Source: Codonopsis lanceolata
Taxonomy: Eukaryota > Streptophyta > Magnoliopsida > Asterales > Campanulaceae
Direction of reading: 5' to 3'
Assembly (NCBI GenBank): GCA_013146195.2
Contig: CM028378.1
Location: 10,965,350-11,029,349 of the forward strand
Length of the DNA stretch: 64,000 nt
The notes beneath the pieces are model-generated. The model worked only from the letters and a program-made list of their open reading frames with translations, had not been told where the DNA came from and did no database searches. The position numbers and the translations under genes were made by a program. Positions 22,517 through 33,056 of the stretch are shown here, in pieces. Positions within the stretch are counted from its first letter, which is position 1, and every line of letters begins with the position of its first letter.

Positions 22517-23220
22517 TCAATGCTTAAGTTAAAATTTTAAAACTGCAAGTGTCCTCTTTGGCTTAAGTTAACAATTAAAGCAAACTCTCCCGGAAAATAA
22601 TGTCGTAGAAAATAATCTCATGGGCGGTTCTAGGGCCCCAAGACCCTGCAAACTGAGTTAAAAGCTAAAGAAGAGTTCTATGACATTGAGCGTTAGATCT
22701 CAAAAACATCAGCATTTTTCCTCTATTGTTCCGTCCTATATAGGAATCAAACAAGTAAAAGTGAAATCTTAGAAATTGTGAAGGCCAAGGACACTGGAAT
22801 AATTAATCAACATGGATATATAGAAACTCAAACCACCAACGTAAAATAAATCAATCAGAAATAAAAAAGGAAACAAACGGTTTCCAACATGAGTTTACTG
22901 AAGAATACAATTGGGAAAGCCTATAAAGAAAAAACATAAACAGCACGAAAATCATAAATCATGATAAAGAACATATACATGATCAGATATCAAACATAAC
23001 AGCAACCACTAGTAAATTGCACAAGAAGACTCCGAGTAATGGACGGTGGAGCACATGCATTCGACTCAGATCTCAATGGGATCAAATTGAGACAGTAACA
23101 ATCAAACAAACAGATCTGAATATCGATGATGATACGATATAGATTTACCCAAAAAAATGAAAATTCACGGATCCCTAAAAACAACACTTATATATAGATC
23201 TAGATACGAAATTTAAGTAC

Positions 23221-23385
23221 CTGAATTAGAGAAATAGCACCAATCACAAGTGAGATCGGTGACACAAAGGGCAACAATGATGGTTTGGTCGGAGATCGAG
23301 CTCCAAGTCCAACCTACGGCATCGGCGGGGTAAACGAGAATGAGACTGAAGAGTGGGTTAGATGAAATGGAGGCTTTAAATTGAC
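23221..23385 (-). promoter_or_regulatory. First exon and degraded TATA region, duplication copy 1
   Basis: On the minus strand the exon ends at a donor (ATTCAG|GTACTTAAAT). Upstream, at the place where copy 2 has CAATATAAAG, copy 1 has CAATTTAAAG. The first ATG is followed at once by a stop (ATG CCG TAG), so this exon is probably leader; a different frame is open (YPADAVGWTWSSI). The gene is not recognised. Confidence 0.4.
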
Positions 23386-23825
23386 TGCCAACCCTAGTTT
23401 GGAAATCAATATATTGTTACGTTAATCAGGTGAATCATGAATGTTGTCAATCATTTTTCAAAGTTTTTAATTTTCTATTCCCGTTTTTTTAACTTGAAAC
23501 AAACATTTTTGTTGGAAAAAAGACAATGATGTCCTTAATGAACCTGAGGCACGCTACGAAAATGAATCGCAATACATCAATTTAAATAAAATAAATTTCA
23601 ATTACATAATCTAATTTTACATTGCGTGTATTAATTTTAATTACCTAATTCAATTTTATTTACCTAGTCCAATTTTGTATCGCTATGCAAAAATCAATTT
23701 TAATTATCTAATCCAATTTTATTTACCTAGTCCATTAATTTTGTATCGCGATACGAAAATCGTTAGGAAAATAGACATTCAGGTACCTTTTTCCACTACA
23801 ACCAACAAATGATTTAAATTACGTA

Positions 23826-24083
23826 TTTTTTGGTTATAAAAAATATATATATCTGATTTATATTTAAAAGCAATCGATTTGACGTAAAAATTAAGGAACT
23901 AAGTGAGCATTTTATTTTATTAAACATAAACAAAAATGAAAATATGTTCTTGTTTTGATATTATTAGTGGTTCTGCCAACATTAACACGTCATGTAAAGT
24001 TTTTGAGTTCTTTTTAGAAATTTTGTTGCATTGGAAATGGTGACAGAGGTTAAAATATTGGCATTTTCCAATCAGTGTGGTTG

Positions 24084-24146
<63 letters not shown>

Positions 24147-24229
24147 TACATATATATACTATATATTTTTTTTGTAAAAGAAAATTATTATTATTTTGTA
24201 ATTTTTGTGTTTATTTGATAAGTGCATGT
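23826..24229. other. Non-coding stretch with a (TA)n tract
   Basis: Contains (TA)n at about 24,088-24,144. Nothing else is recognisable. Confidence 0.6.
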
Positions 24230-25389
24230 TGTTGAATCTTGGCTTAATTAAATTTACTTAAAATCATTTTACTTTTTGTCAATCAAAGAACTTATATGTT
24301 ATTAATTATTATGGTCAGCTTGAGATATATTCATATCAGTCAATTAGAAGCAGGTGATCTTAGTTTTAAAGTGTCAGCTTCTCTATCTTCTTTGCTTGAA
24401 CATTTCCTGGTACTGACACTTTCCTATTTTTTGTTTTGATAGATCTTGTGTTTGTTATCTCTTTAACAGGATCAATATGATCTTGTAAGAAGATACGTCT
24501 GAATTATAAAATACAATTCAAATTCAAATGTGTTCCTAACGGACTGCACACAGTGGCGGACGCAGAAAAATTCTCAACTAGGTGCACACATTTAATAAAA
24601 TTTATAAATCATTCGGGTGCATAAATTTTCCTTTAGGCATTTAGCCATTTTAAGTTTAGGTGGGGGCAAAATGCATAAATCTTATGTAGGTGGGGGCAAA
24701 CTGTTTAAAATAATAGATTATTTAAAAAATAAATAAAAAAATCCCTTTGTGCACAAAAATCCAAGTGGGGGCAACGTGCCTCAGCTTTTATAACTTTAGC
24801 TAGGCATTCTTCACTAATATTTATTTTCTAGTTATTGTTTAGATAATCTATGAATTACTTCTTTCATATTTTTTAAAAAATCAGTTGGATTGTCTCACGA
24901 GTGTGATTGTATCTCAATCATACTCCATAAACACTGGTCTTTGTTGTACACTGATCCATTAGAGTTCACGCAGATTTTTAATAAAATTAGTGCACTTAAT
25001 TCAAAAATTCAAGTTTGACCAACTTGGTAGTGGACGTAGCAGTTTTTACAGTGAACCAATTCAATTCATTTGTCTGATATTTTATTTGCTATTACAAACT
25101 GAAGTGTCAGTCAGTTACTTACATAAATCGTTTACTTATCTGTTTTGATAAATTGTCCTTCAGCTCTTTTCTTTACATTCAGTGATCCATTTTCAAAAGT
25201 AATTGGCTTTGTCAGCCAGCTGACTAATCTCTTATCAACATCAGCTTCTTTGAAACATCAGCCAACTAACACCATATCAGTTGATTAACAAAATTATATT
25301 ATTCTGCGGCAATTTTTGAAGTTTTTCAAAACTACCCTTAAAAATTTTAAAAGGCTATTCACCCCCTTCTAGCCTTGTCAGTTTCAACA
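24230..25389 (-). mobile_element. Probable solo LTR of a copia (SIRE-like) element
   Basis: On the minus strand it starts TGTTGAAACTGACAAGGCTA followed by GAAGGGGGTGAATAGCC. That head is shared in form with the LTR-like segments at 41,261 and 56,169 and is typical of SIRE-type copia LTRs (from memory). The ends TGTTGAA and TTCAACA are complementary. I see no matching 5-bp TSD, so the far boundary is uncertain. A segment near 24,551 (CAGTGGCGGACGCAG) looks like a fragment of another DNA element nested inside. Confidence 0.45.
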
Positions 25390-25607
25390 AAACCTGCATG
25401 CTTCACGAATAGCCTAATCAATCATATAATCTCCTTCACCAGAGCCAAGTCATAAAATGATTTCCAACTAGATTTTTCACAACCATTAAGGCAATATAAT
25501 ACATTTTAGCCAAAAGGATAATCCTATAACAATTCAAAGTTTCTTCCTATTCTAGACAACCAACTCAGGCATTCTAATACCTTCACATGGATCGATTTAG
25601 TCAGCCT

Positions 25608-26525
25608 TTATGTTGGAGTTTTGAGCTTCTCCAGTTCGCTCAGTACAATTTCCAAGGGTTCCCGCAGCTTGTTTTTCTTGCCCTGAAAGAAAATAGAATT
25701 GTAAGACAGAGGTTTGGATGACTAAGGAAAACAGCAACAACAAAATGCTCAATCTCTTGTACATTTTCAAAGAATTGATAGATATTGGTTCATTATGGCA
25801 GTTACTTCCACATTGAGTCATTGCAGTATCCAAAGTTTTATCATTAAACAGTCAGAACCTAGTTTGGCAATAAGAACAGTACGAGAGCAAAAACCATTTC
25901 CTAAGCCTAGCATACCTTGAAGGACGGTACGAGAGCAAAAACTTCATCAACAGATTCAGGAGCAGTGTTCGCAATCATGCACATCTGCCAAGTTTACAAT
26001 GTGAAGTTGTAAAATTTAAGGAACTGCACTTCCATAATTCACTAATTGAGGTTGAGATTAGTACCTCGCCATCAGCAACACTGTATTTCTTGAGAGTTCT
26101 TATTTTGAGTTAACAGATCAACAACACATCGCTCATATATTATAGCCATAACTCGTGAGAAAGAAAAGATACATTATAGAATAATGATGAAAGAAAAATA
26201 ACAATGCTCATATTAGTCTTTACAAGGATACTCAAGTGCTCGTTTCACAGACTGGTGATTCTTATAGTGGTTGCCTCTTGTGGCATACTGCAATGCCCTG
26301 TCAAATGAACTGAAAAGAAACAATTTGTAATTGTTAACAGCAAACTGAAATTCTATTGCGTCAGGCGCTGATAACGAGCCGTGCTTTTGAGCAACAAAAT
26401 AAGGTTTCCTCACGTGGGAATTTTAATAGTTGGATCAGTAGACAATACAATCATATGGTCTTGGATTCCTTGTAATATTCCTCCAGCTTTACAGTCTATT
26501 ATGCATTTAGCATTCTCCGGAAGTT
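25608..26525 (-). CDS. NRPD4: RNA polymerase IV/V subunit 4 (RPB4-like), five 3' exons
   Basis: Five minus-strand exons (26525-26414, 26309-26232, 26098-26065, 25984-25916, 25682-25608) have GT-AG borders and compatible phases, and read without a stop to TAA. Recognisable pieces in order: ELPENAKCIIDC, LQGIQDHMIVLSTDPTIKIP, SFDRALQYATRGNHYKN, QSVKRALETLKKYSVADGE, MCMIANTAPESVDEVFALVP, GKKNKLREPLEIVLSELEKL. This is the RPB4 domain of the plant-specific NRPD4/NRPE4 type rather than Pol II NRPB4. With subunit 7 it would form the stalk of Pol IV and Pol V, which drive RNA-directed DNA methylation in the nucleus. About 130 residues are present; the family's Lys-rich N-terminal third is not visible upstream, where the segmental duplication begins. 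It is therefore either a gene with distant 5' exons or a 5'-truncated copy that has kept its frame. Confidence 0.85.
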
Positions 26526-26837
26526 CTGCCAATCACCATCAGTGGATAAAAAGAAACATAACTAAGAGCACCAAAAAGTAAGAAAAAATAATAATAATAA
26601 CAAGAAGCTTACAAAATAATGATAATAACAATAACAATGTTACTGGTTTAAACTAGATCATCAATATAGGCCAGGTTCCAGCTAAACCGAATAACCACAA
26701 CACACATATCCAACTAACCTATAGTTTTCTAAGAGAAAGAGCCTCACAAGATATGTAGTCAAAAAGGATCAGTAAAGCTATTTCAAAACTACCAACGGCA
26801 ATAAGTCGTTGAATATAAAATCTGCATGCACAACGTT
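26526..26837. other. Non-coding stretch upstream of the NRPD4 exons
   Basis: (TAA)-rich sequence and unremarkable DNA up to the edge of duplication copy 2. No N-terminal NRPD4 exon was found here. Confidence 0.5.
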
Positions 26838-27704
26838 AATCGGTAGGTGTCGATTCTATTCCCTCTCCCTCTAAGAAGAAAGGTTTTAGGATTTTTGGCA
26901 ATGTTGATGAACTAAACACTTAATAAAATGCACTTTCTTTTTTGTATTTTCTATATTTCGTGTTTTTATATCACAATATTACTTTGCATCCCTTAACAAA
27001 ACACTGGAAACCCTAAAAAAGAATCATGTACTTCCTCCGTTACTAAGAAGAAAAATGTATTTCATGTCATGTTTGACGCGATACACAAATTAAAAAAATT
27101 ATAATCGACTGTATTTAATAGTTTGTATTTTTTGAGGATACCTACGTGAAAATAGTTGAAGTGATAATCAAATCAATGGTAAAATGATAAAGGTAACTAC
27201 CCAAAAAGAAAACATATTAAAAAAATGAACACTTTTTTTTTGGAATAGCCTAAAAAGAAAAATTTTGTTTTTAGGATAGGAGGGAGTACATAATATCCTC
27301 TATTGGCCAACATTCTATTAAATGTATGAAAAAGTTATCATAAGATAGAAGAATACATGTTCTTAGATCTAGTAGATTATATTTAGGGAACTTTAAATCT
27401 AAAACAATGTGACTGCCTATCCCAAACAGGTAATTATATGCTACGACTTTTAATAACTGAGCTGATAAGCAATTAAGCATACAAAGTCGCTAATGATTAT
27501 AATGTAAAGCCTTAGGCACGTTTATCTACAAGAAGAGTGAGGAAAAACTACCAAGACATCAAAAATAGATAGGATTGCCTATACTCATGGATCTTATCGT
27601 CACGTTGATTTTTCAACTCTTTATATACAATCATTCTATATCAAGAACATCAACAAAAATGTAAGATGACAAGATACAATTTGGAAAATGCCTTCATCGC
27701 TTAC

Positions 27705-27787
27705 CTTGTGTAAGCTGAAATGCTATGAATAACGATCTTATCTTCTACCGCTTGTGAATAGCCATAACTTGATAGCATGGCAAGACC
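27705..27787 (-). other. Exon-like block, copy 2 (partner 20205-20287)
   Basis: Same 83-nt block with the same acceptor and a donor CACAAG|GTAAGCG. One frame is open (MLSSYGYSQAVEDKIV). It lies between the TATA-bearing first exon at 29 kb and the NRPD4 exons, all on the minus strand, so it could be a leader exon of one transcript. This is inference only. Confidence 0.4.
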
Positions 27788-28924
27788 CTGAACGTGGACA
27801 AAGAAACACAAGCGGAAAAGTGATTACTTGTTTATTTCCACAATTGCTATTTCAAAGATTTTCGTGAATAAAGTCAACCAAGAACGTAAAACTTTGTAAT
27901 GTACCACTATAAAACAAATAAATTTGTCGTTTATTGATCATTGTCTTCATTTTCTCAAAACAATTATCATAATTTTGTTAAGAGTTATGAACAAACTTCA
28001 TAGTAAGAGTTATGAACAAACTTCATAGCAACAATAGTCCACAATTAGAATAAAATGAAGCTTTTGGGACAATAAATTTATAGAAAGTGGTAATCAGTTA
28101 AAATCACCTCATTATGCACAGGGAACAGACAAATGAGACCCTGCAAGTGGAAATTGGCAATGAGTAAAGTTAAACATGGATATTCAAACTCTTAGCGTGA
28201 GAGACGGACAAATGCTTAAGTTAAAACTTTAAAACTGCAAGTTTCCTCTTTGGCTTAAGTTAACAATTAAAGCAAACTCTCCCGGATAACAATTTCGTAG
28301 AAAAAGACCCTGCAAACTGAGTTTAAAGCTAAACAAGAGTTCTATCATATTGAGCGTTAGATCTCAAAAACATCAACATTTTTCCTCTATTGTTCCGTCC
28401 TATATATAGGAATCAAACAAGTAATCTTGTGGGAAAAATCCACAAAGTGAAATCTTAGAAACTCAAACCACCAACGTAAAATAAATAAACCAGTTCAGTA
28501 AATCAATCATCAATCAGAAATAAAAAAGGAAACAAACGGTTTCCAACTTGAGTTTACTGAAGAATACAATTGGGAAAGCCTATAAAGAAAAAACATAAAC
28601 AGCACGAAAATCATAAATCATGCTAAAGAACATATACATCATCAATCATAAATTGCACAAGAAGACTCCGATTAATGGAAGGTGGAGCACATGTATTCGA
28701 CTCAGATCTCAATGGGATCAAATTGAGCCAGTAACAATCAAGCAAGCAACATACAGGCAAAGAAATAAACAACACAAAAATGAATATCAATGGTGATAAG
28801 ATATAAAAATTCAAATCTATCACAAATCTGGATATAAATTACAGTTACTTCTTATAGATTTGACCAAAAAAATTGTTTGAATGTAAAAAAAGCACGGCTA
28901 GATCTAGATACGGAATTTAAGTAC

Positions 28925-29087
28925 CTCGAATTAGAGAAATAGGCACCAATCACAAGTGAGATCGGTGACACAAAGGGCAACTATGATGGTTTGCTCGGAG
29001 ATAGAGCTCCAAGTCCAACCTACGGCATCGGCGGGGTAAACGAGAATGAGACTGAAGAATGGGTGAGGTGAAATGGAGGCTTTATAT
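28925..29087 (-). promoter_or_regulatory. TATA box and first exon, duplication copy 2
   Basis: On the minus strand CAATATAAAG (29079-29088) precedes an exon ending at a donor (TTCGAG|GTACTTAAAT). The sequence is close to copy 1 apart from the TATA difference. The only early ATG is followed by a stop, so the exon is probably leader. It is the nearest plausible promoter upstream of the NRPD4 exons, but no connection is shown. Confidence 0.4.
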
Positions 29088-30379
29088 TGACTGGCAACCC
29101 TTGTTTCTATGCGTGGAAATCAATATATTGTGACGTTAATCAGGTGTATGTTGTCGGGCCCAACTCGTTCGTTGTTAAAAAAAAGAATAAAGAAATAATT
29201 ACGGTCCATCACTTATCAAATTTTTTTATTTTCTATTCCCGTTTTTTAATTTGAAAAAGATATTTTTGTGGGCAAAAAGAGAACAATTCTTTTAAGAGGT
29301 GGGGTCCTGCAAGACGGTCTTATGGATCCTCATCCGTAAGACAGAGCCTCATTTAGGAATTCGCGGGTTAATAACTAAATATGTTAATAAAAAAACATAA
29401 TTTTGAGTTTGGCTAGATGGACGGAACAGTTGCTCCAAGTTTTGGTCGACTTTTAGGCTTGAAACCAATATGGTGAGATGGTTTACAATGAATTTCATAA
29501 GTTGTTCAAATTAGCACGCTTGGTCTAGGGGTTTGAAACTTCTTAGGTTTGTTTTTAAGTTTTATTATCAGAGATGTGTTATTTTGACATTGTTTACATT
29601 GTTTACATTTACGATCAATCAGAGTGTTACTTTTAGGCTTGACGTGTGTCACTTTGAGAACAAAAGTGTGTCACTTTTGGATAATTGTTGTCTTAGGTCT
29701 GATTAAGTTTTACTTAGTTACTTTAAATCAGAGTGTCACTTTTAAACAAAGAATGTGTCGCTTTTAAGTTTTACGTGTGTCACTTTTGGCAAAAAAATCA
29801 TTTTTCATCTTTAAATTTTTATTCATAAGCGTCACGTTTAGTATGTCACTTTTATGTATTAATTGTGTCACTTTTAGGCATTAGGTGTGTCACTTTTGAT
29901 AAAACAACTCATTTTTATAATCATACAATTTGTATCAATAAGAGTGTCACTTTTAGGCTTGGAGTGTGTTACTTTTAGGACTAAAGTGTGTCACTTTTGA
30001 GCTAGTGATTTTAACAGCAATAACCAATTGAACACTACTGAAATATATATTTTCATTCATAGAAATGTATATAATCCCAAGTGTCAATCGTTAAAAACAC
30101 AAAACCATAACTTTTTCAAGCTAAAGTATATATTTCTTACTCAAACTTACAAAATTTACTAAAAATATGTCTAATATAACCGAGCATTAGGAGTCTTGGA
30201 ACCAAATTCCTTGGCTTGATGGGAATAAAAAAAATCAGTAGTCTTTTTCTTGCACTTTTCAATACTTCCCTTAATTCTTTTTCTCTTTCCCTTCGTAACA
30301 GAGCGAGCATGATCTAGGCATGTAGAAGATGAACTTGAAACACAAGATGATTCATTTTGGTTTGGTAAATTATTTAAGG

Positions 30380-30868
30380 AAGAGTGTCACTTTTTAGTAT
30401 TAAATGTGTCACTTTTTAGTATTAAGAGTGTCACTTTTTAGTATTAAATGTGTCACTTTTTAGTATTAAATGTGTCACTTTTTAATATTAAATGTGTCAC
30501 TTTTTGTATTAAGAGTGTCACTTTTTAGTATTAAATGTGTCACTTTTTGTATTAAGAGTGTCACTTTTTAGTATTAAATGTGTCACTTTTTGTATTAAGA
30601 GTGTCACTTTTTAGTATTAAGAGTGTCACTTTTTAGTATTAAATGTGTCACTTTTTAGTATTAAGAGTGTCACTTTTTAGTATTAAATGTGTCACTTTTT
30701 GTATTAAGAGTGTCACTTTTTAGTATTAAGAGTGTCACTTTTTTGTATTAAATGTATCACTTTTTATATTAAGAGTGTCACTTTTTAGTATTAAGAGTGC
30801 TACTTTTTAGAATTAAATGTGTCACTTTTTAGTATTAAGAGTGTTATTTTGTATTTTAATAAAAATTA
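30380..30868. repeat. GTGTCACTTTTTAGTATTAA minisatellite
   Basis: About twenty tandem units of 20-23 bp alternating between GTGTCACTTTTTAGTATTAA followed by G or AT. Older dispersed copies of GTGTCACTTTT extend from 29,580 to 31,210 on both sides, so the array expanded from a wider degenerate field. Confidence 0.92.
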
Positions 30869-30870
30869 TA

Positions 30871-31128
30871 CTCCCTCCGTCCTTAATTTATTGTCCTGGT
30901 TGATCCGGCGCACCGTTTAAGAAAACCTATTTGATTAGATTATTAATATTGGTTTAATGTGTAGTTTCCTTTAAAGCCCATGTATATGTGGCACATAATT
31001 AAAGTAGGGTGAAAAAGTAAGAGTAAAGTGGTAAAAGTGATGTTCTAAAAAGGTAAGTTTCAAAGTGGACAATTATTTTGGGACGGACAAAAAAGGAAAG
31101 GAGGACGATAATTTAGGGACGGAGGGAG
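30871..31128. mobile_element. Stowaway-type MITE nested in MULE-3 (258 bp)
   Basis: Ends CTCCCTCCGTCC...GGACGGAGGGAG with a TA TSD (30869-30870 and 31129-31130). Inner TIR words TTATTGTCC and GGACGATAA also pair. It shares internal sequence (GGTTTAATGTGTAG, GTGGTAAAA) with the copies at 37,044 and 37,420. Confidence 0.93.
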
Positions 31129-31661
31129 TAATAAATTTTCATTTATAGTGTCATTTTTAACATTAAAATATGTCACTTTTTTGTGTTTTTAATGTGTCAC
31201 GTTTGGTTTTAAATGTGTCATTTAGCATTTCGTCAAAGTCCGTTAGGATCTGTCAAGTATCTCAAGGCAATTGATGCTAACGGATGGCTAACGGAGCTAA
31301 CAAACATTGAAAGTTGAGGGGCACCGGAGCAAATAGAGGAAATGAACATTAAAAATAAATTTTGTTACTGAAAGGACTCAAACCATGGACCAGTGTGCGG
31401 GTTAAACCTTAAAGGTCCACCCTTCACCAACTCATCCAACCATCTTTTATGATTTTTATTAACAGGTTTAGTTATTAACTCATGATATTCTAAATGGGGC
31501 TCCGTCTTACGGATTTAGGATCCGTAAGACCGTCCTATACAAGTCTTTGCCTTCTTTTAATGAATTTGAGGCACGCTATGGAAATACATTGCGATGTATC
31601 AATTTAAATGAAATAAATTTTAATTACATAATCCAATTTTACATCGCGTGCATTAATTTTA

Positions 31662-32871
31662 GGGATAAGTGTACCATTAGTCCCTGAACTTTGGCCAAGC
31701 ACATCATTAGTACCCTAACTTTCAAAAGTTTCACCACTGACCTAAGTAGGCCTTTTTGGCTCATCGGAGGTACCTAACCCCTCACACCGTTTCTTTTCTC
31801 CGTTAATGAACAAATGTGCAGCTCACGTGAGGGCATTTCTGTCTTTTTCACAGGCAGCAAACATCTGAGAAAACTCACTTTATTGTTTATTCACCATCTT
31901 TTTCTTGAATTGAGCCCACAAAACCCTTAACCCCCAAATCGCTGCTGCTGCTGTGATGGAGGGCACCCTTTTCCCGAACAGGCGAGCTTTCCCAGTTCAA
32001 GTGAGAAAACCAAACCAGTCAAACCCATGTCTCAAATTCAATCCAACAACTCTCTCTGTCCCTCCTCAGCCACCCACGCCGCCGTCGTTCCCTCTCGACC
32101 CGCTCCTGTAACACACCTCTTCCATTAGTCCTCGGAAAATTCGACTACCCACCTGTTCAAACCCGTCCAACCTTTGCAAATTGGCACCTCCCAATTAATT
32201 TTTGCTCATTCCCGCTTCGATAATCATGAACTACAAGGTGCTCGTTTCCAGAAAAGGCTTTCGAGTACTGGTCGAGTGGCTGGGACATCAGGAAATGGAG
32301 TTGTTCAATTGGCTGATGGCTTACTTGATTTCCTTCTATCAAATGGTAAGTTCATCTTAAAGTCGATTCTGGAACTACCCTTTTTTATGATTTGAATGAT
32401 TTCTTTGATTCTGTCACAATTGAGTTGCTTGAGGTTGATTTGGTTGGTCTGTTGAGAGGTTTGGATGTTTGTGGTAGCTAGGAAAAGGGCTTGTGTTTGT
32501 TTGAATGGTTTCTGATGAACAAAGACACGCAGAAGGAAAAACTAGATAGTCAAGCTGTTGAATCTATGGAAAAACTGGATGTTTATGAGAAGATGGGCCA
32601 GTCTTGGGAGAAAATTATGTTATTCGAAATAACAATAAAGTGAAAATTTTCTCAATATCGATTGTCTGATGTTTTCTGCCTGTGGAAAAGATAGAAATGT
32701 CCTCACGTGAGCTGCCCATTTGTTCATTAACGGAGAAAAGAAACGGCGTGAGGGGCTAGGGACCTCCGATGAGCCAAAAAGGTCTACTTAGGTCAGTGGT
32801 GAAACTTTTGAAAGTTTGGGGACTAATGATGTACTTGGCCAAAGTTCAGGGACTAATGGTAGAATTATCCC
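31662..32871. mobile_element. MULE-2, Pack-MULE with a PPR gene fragment (1,210 bp)
   Basis: Inverted ends of about 205 bp begin GGGATAAGTGTACCATTAGT and GGGATAATTCTACCATTAGT, with 9-bp TSD TTAATTTTA (31653-31661 and 32872-32880). The duplication partner at 23,631-23,639 has the 9-mer once, the empty site. The family is the same as MULE-1 (shared CTTTGGCCAA, TTTCACCACTGAC and GTAGGCC in the TIRs). The interior is a host gene fragment described separately. Confidence 0.96.
31956..32570 (+). pseudogene. Captured PPR-protein gene fragment
   Basis: The first ATG after the left TIR opens MEGTLFPNRRAFPVQVRK and continues through a Pro/Ser-rich, plastid-transit-like stretch to a stop at 32109. Coding sequence resumes in other frames: LLDFLLSNGKFILKSILELP, then after a 1-2 nt shift DLNDFFDSVTIELLEVDLVG and, across a TAG where Trp is expected, EKGLCLFEWF and KLDSQAVESM. 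This is the N-terminal region of a chloroplast pentatricopeptide-repeat protein; it reminds me of the At2g18940 type, from memory. Such proteins bind organelle RNA. With several stops and frameshifts and no full PPR array, the fragment is a dead capture. Confidence 0.72.
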
Positions 32872-33056
32872 TTAATTTTAATTACCTAATTTAATTTTAT
32901 TTACCTAGTCCAATTTTGTATCTCTATGCAAAAATCAATTTTAATTATCTAATCCAATTTTATTTACCTAGTCCAATTTTGTATCGCGATACGAAAATCA
33001 TTAGGAAAACAGACATTCAGGTACCTTCTTTCCACTATACAATCAATAAATTATTT

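Larger units (their letters stand above)
16918..23825. repeat. Segmental duplication, copy 1
   Basis: Collinear with 26838-33056 in the same orientation. Shared anchors in order: TCGGTAGGTGTCGAT, TTTGACGCGATACAC, TTTAGGGAACTTTAAATCTA, the 83-bp exon-like block at 20205, CTCCCGGAWAACAA, the exon at 23221, and ATTCAGGTACCTT at the right edge. Copy 1 has private insertions: a MULE (17531-19087), about 860 bp at 19231-20092, and about 1.66 kb at 20853-22516. It lacks the two MULEs of copy 2. Confidence 0.92.
29296..31551. mobile_element. MULE-3 (Mutator-like, 2,256 bp) carrying a minisatellite
   Basis: Inverted ends of about 120 bp share GACGGTCTTAYGGATCC, CCGTAAGACRGAGCC and GTTAATAACTAAA, with a 9-bp TSD TTCTTTTAA (29287-29295 and 31552-31560). 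The corresponding place in copy 1 (about 23,530) has no insertion. There is no transposase. The interior is largely diverged and tandem repeats of a GTGTCACTTTTTAG unit, plus a nested Stowaway MITE. It is a different family from MULE-1 and MULE-2. Confidence 0.88.
26838..33056. repeat. Segmental duplication, copy 2
   Basis: Same orientation and order as 16918-23825, starting at AATCGGTAGGTGTCGAT and ending near ATTCAGGTACCTTCTTTCC. Copy 2 carries two private MULEs (29296-31551 and 31662-32871) and lacks the copy-1 insertions. It also has a deletion of about 170 bp relative to copy 1 near 26,915. Confidence 0.92.

Noticed and set aside
23920..24147. ORF with a long Tyr-Ile repeat (also 34309-34524 and 47050-47391)
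   Set aside because: The repeated residues are encoded by (TA)n microsatellites; there is no other coding signal.
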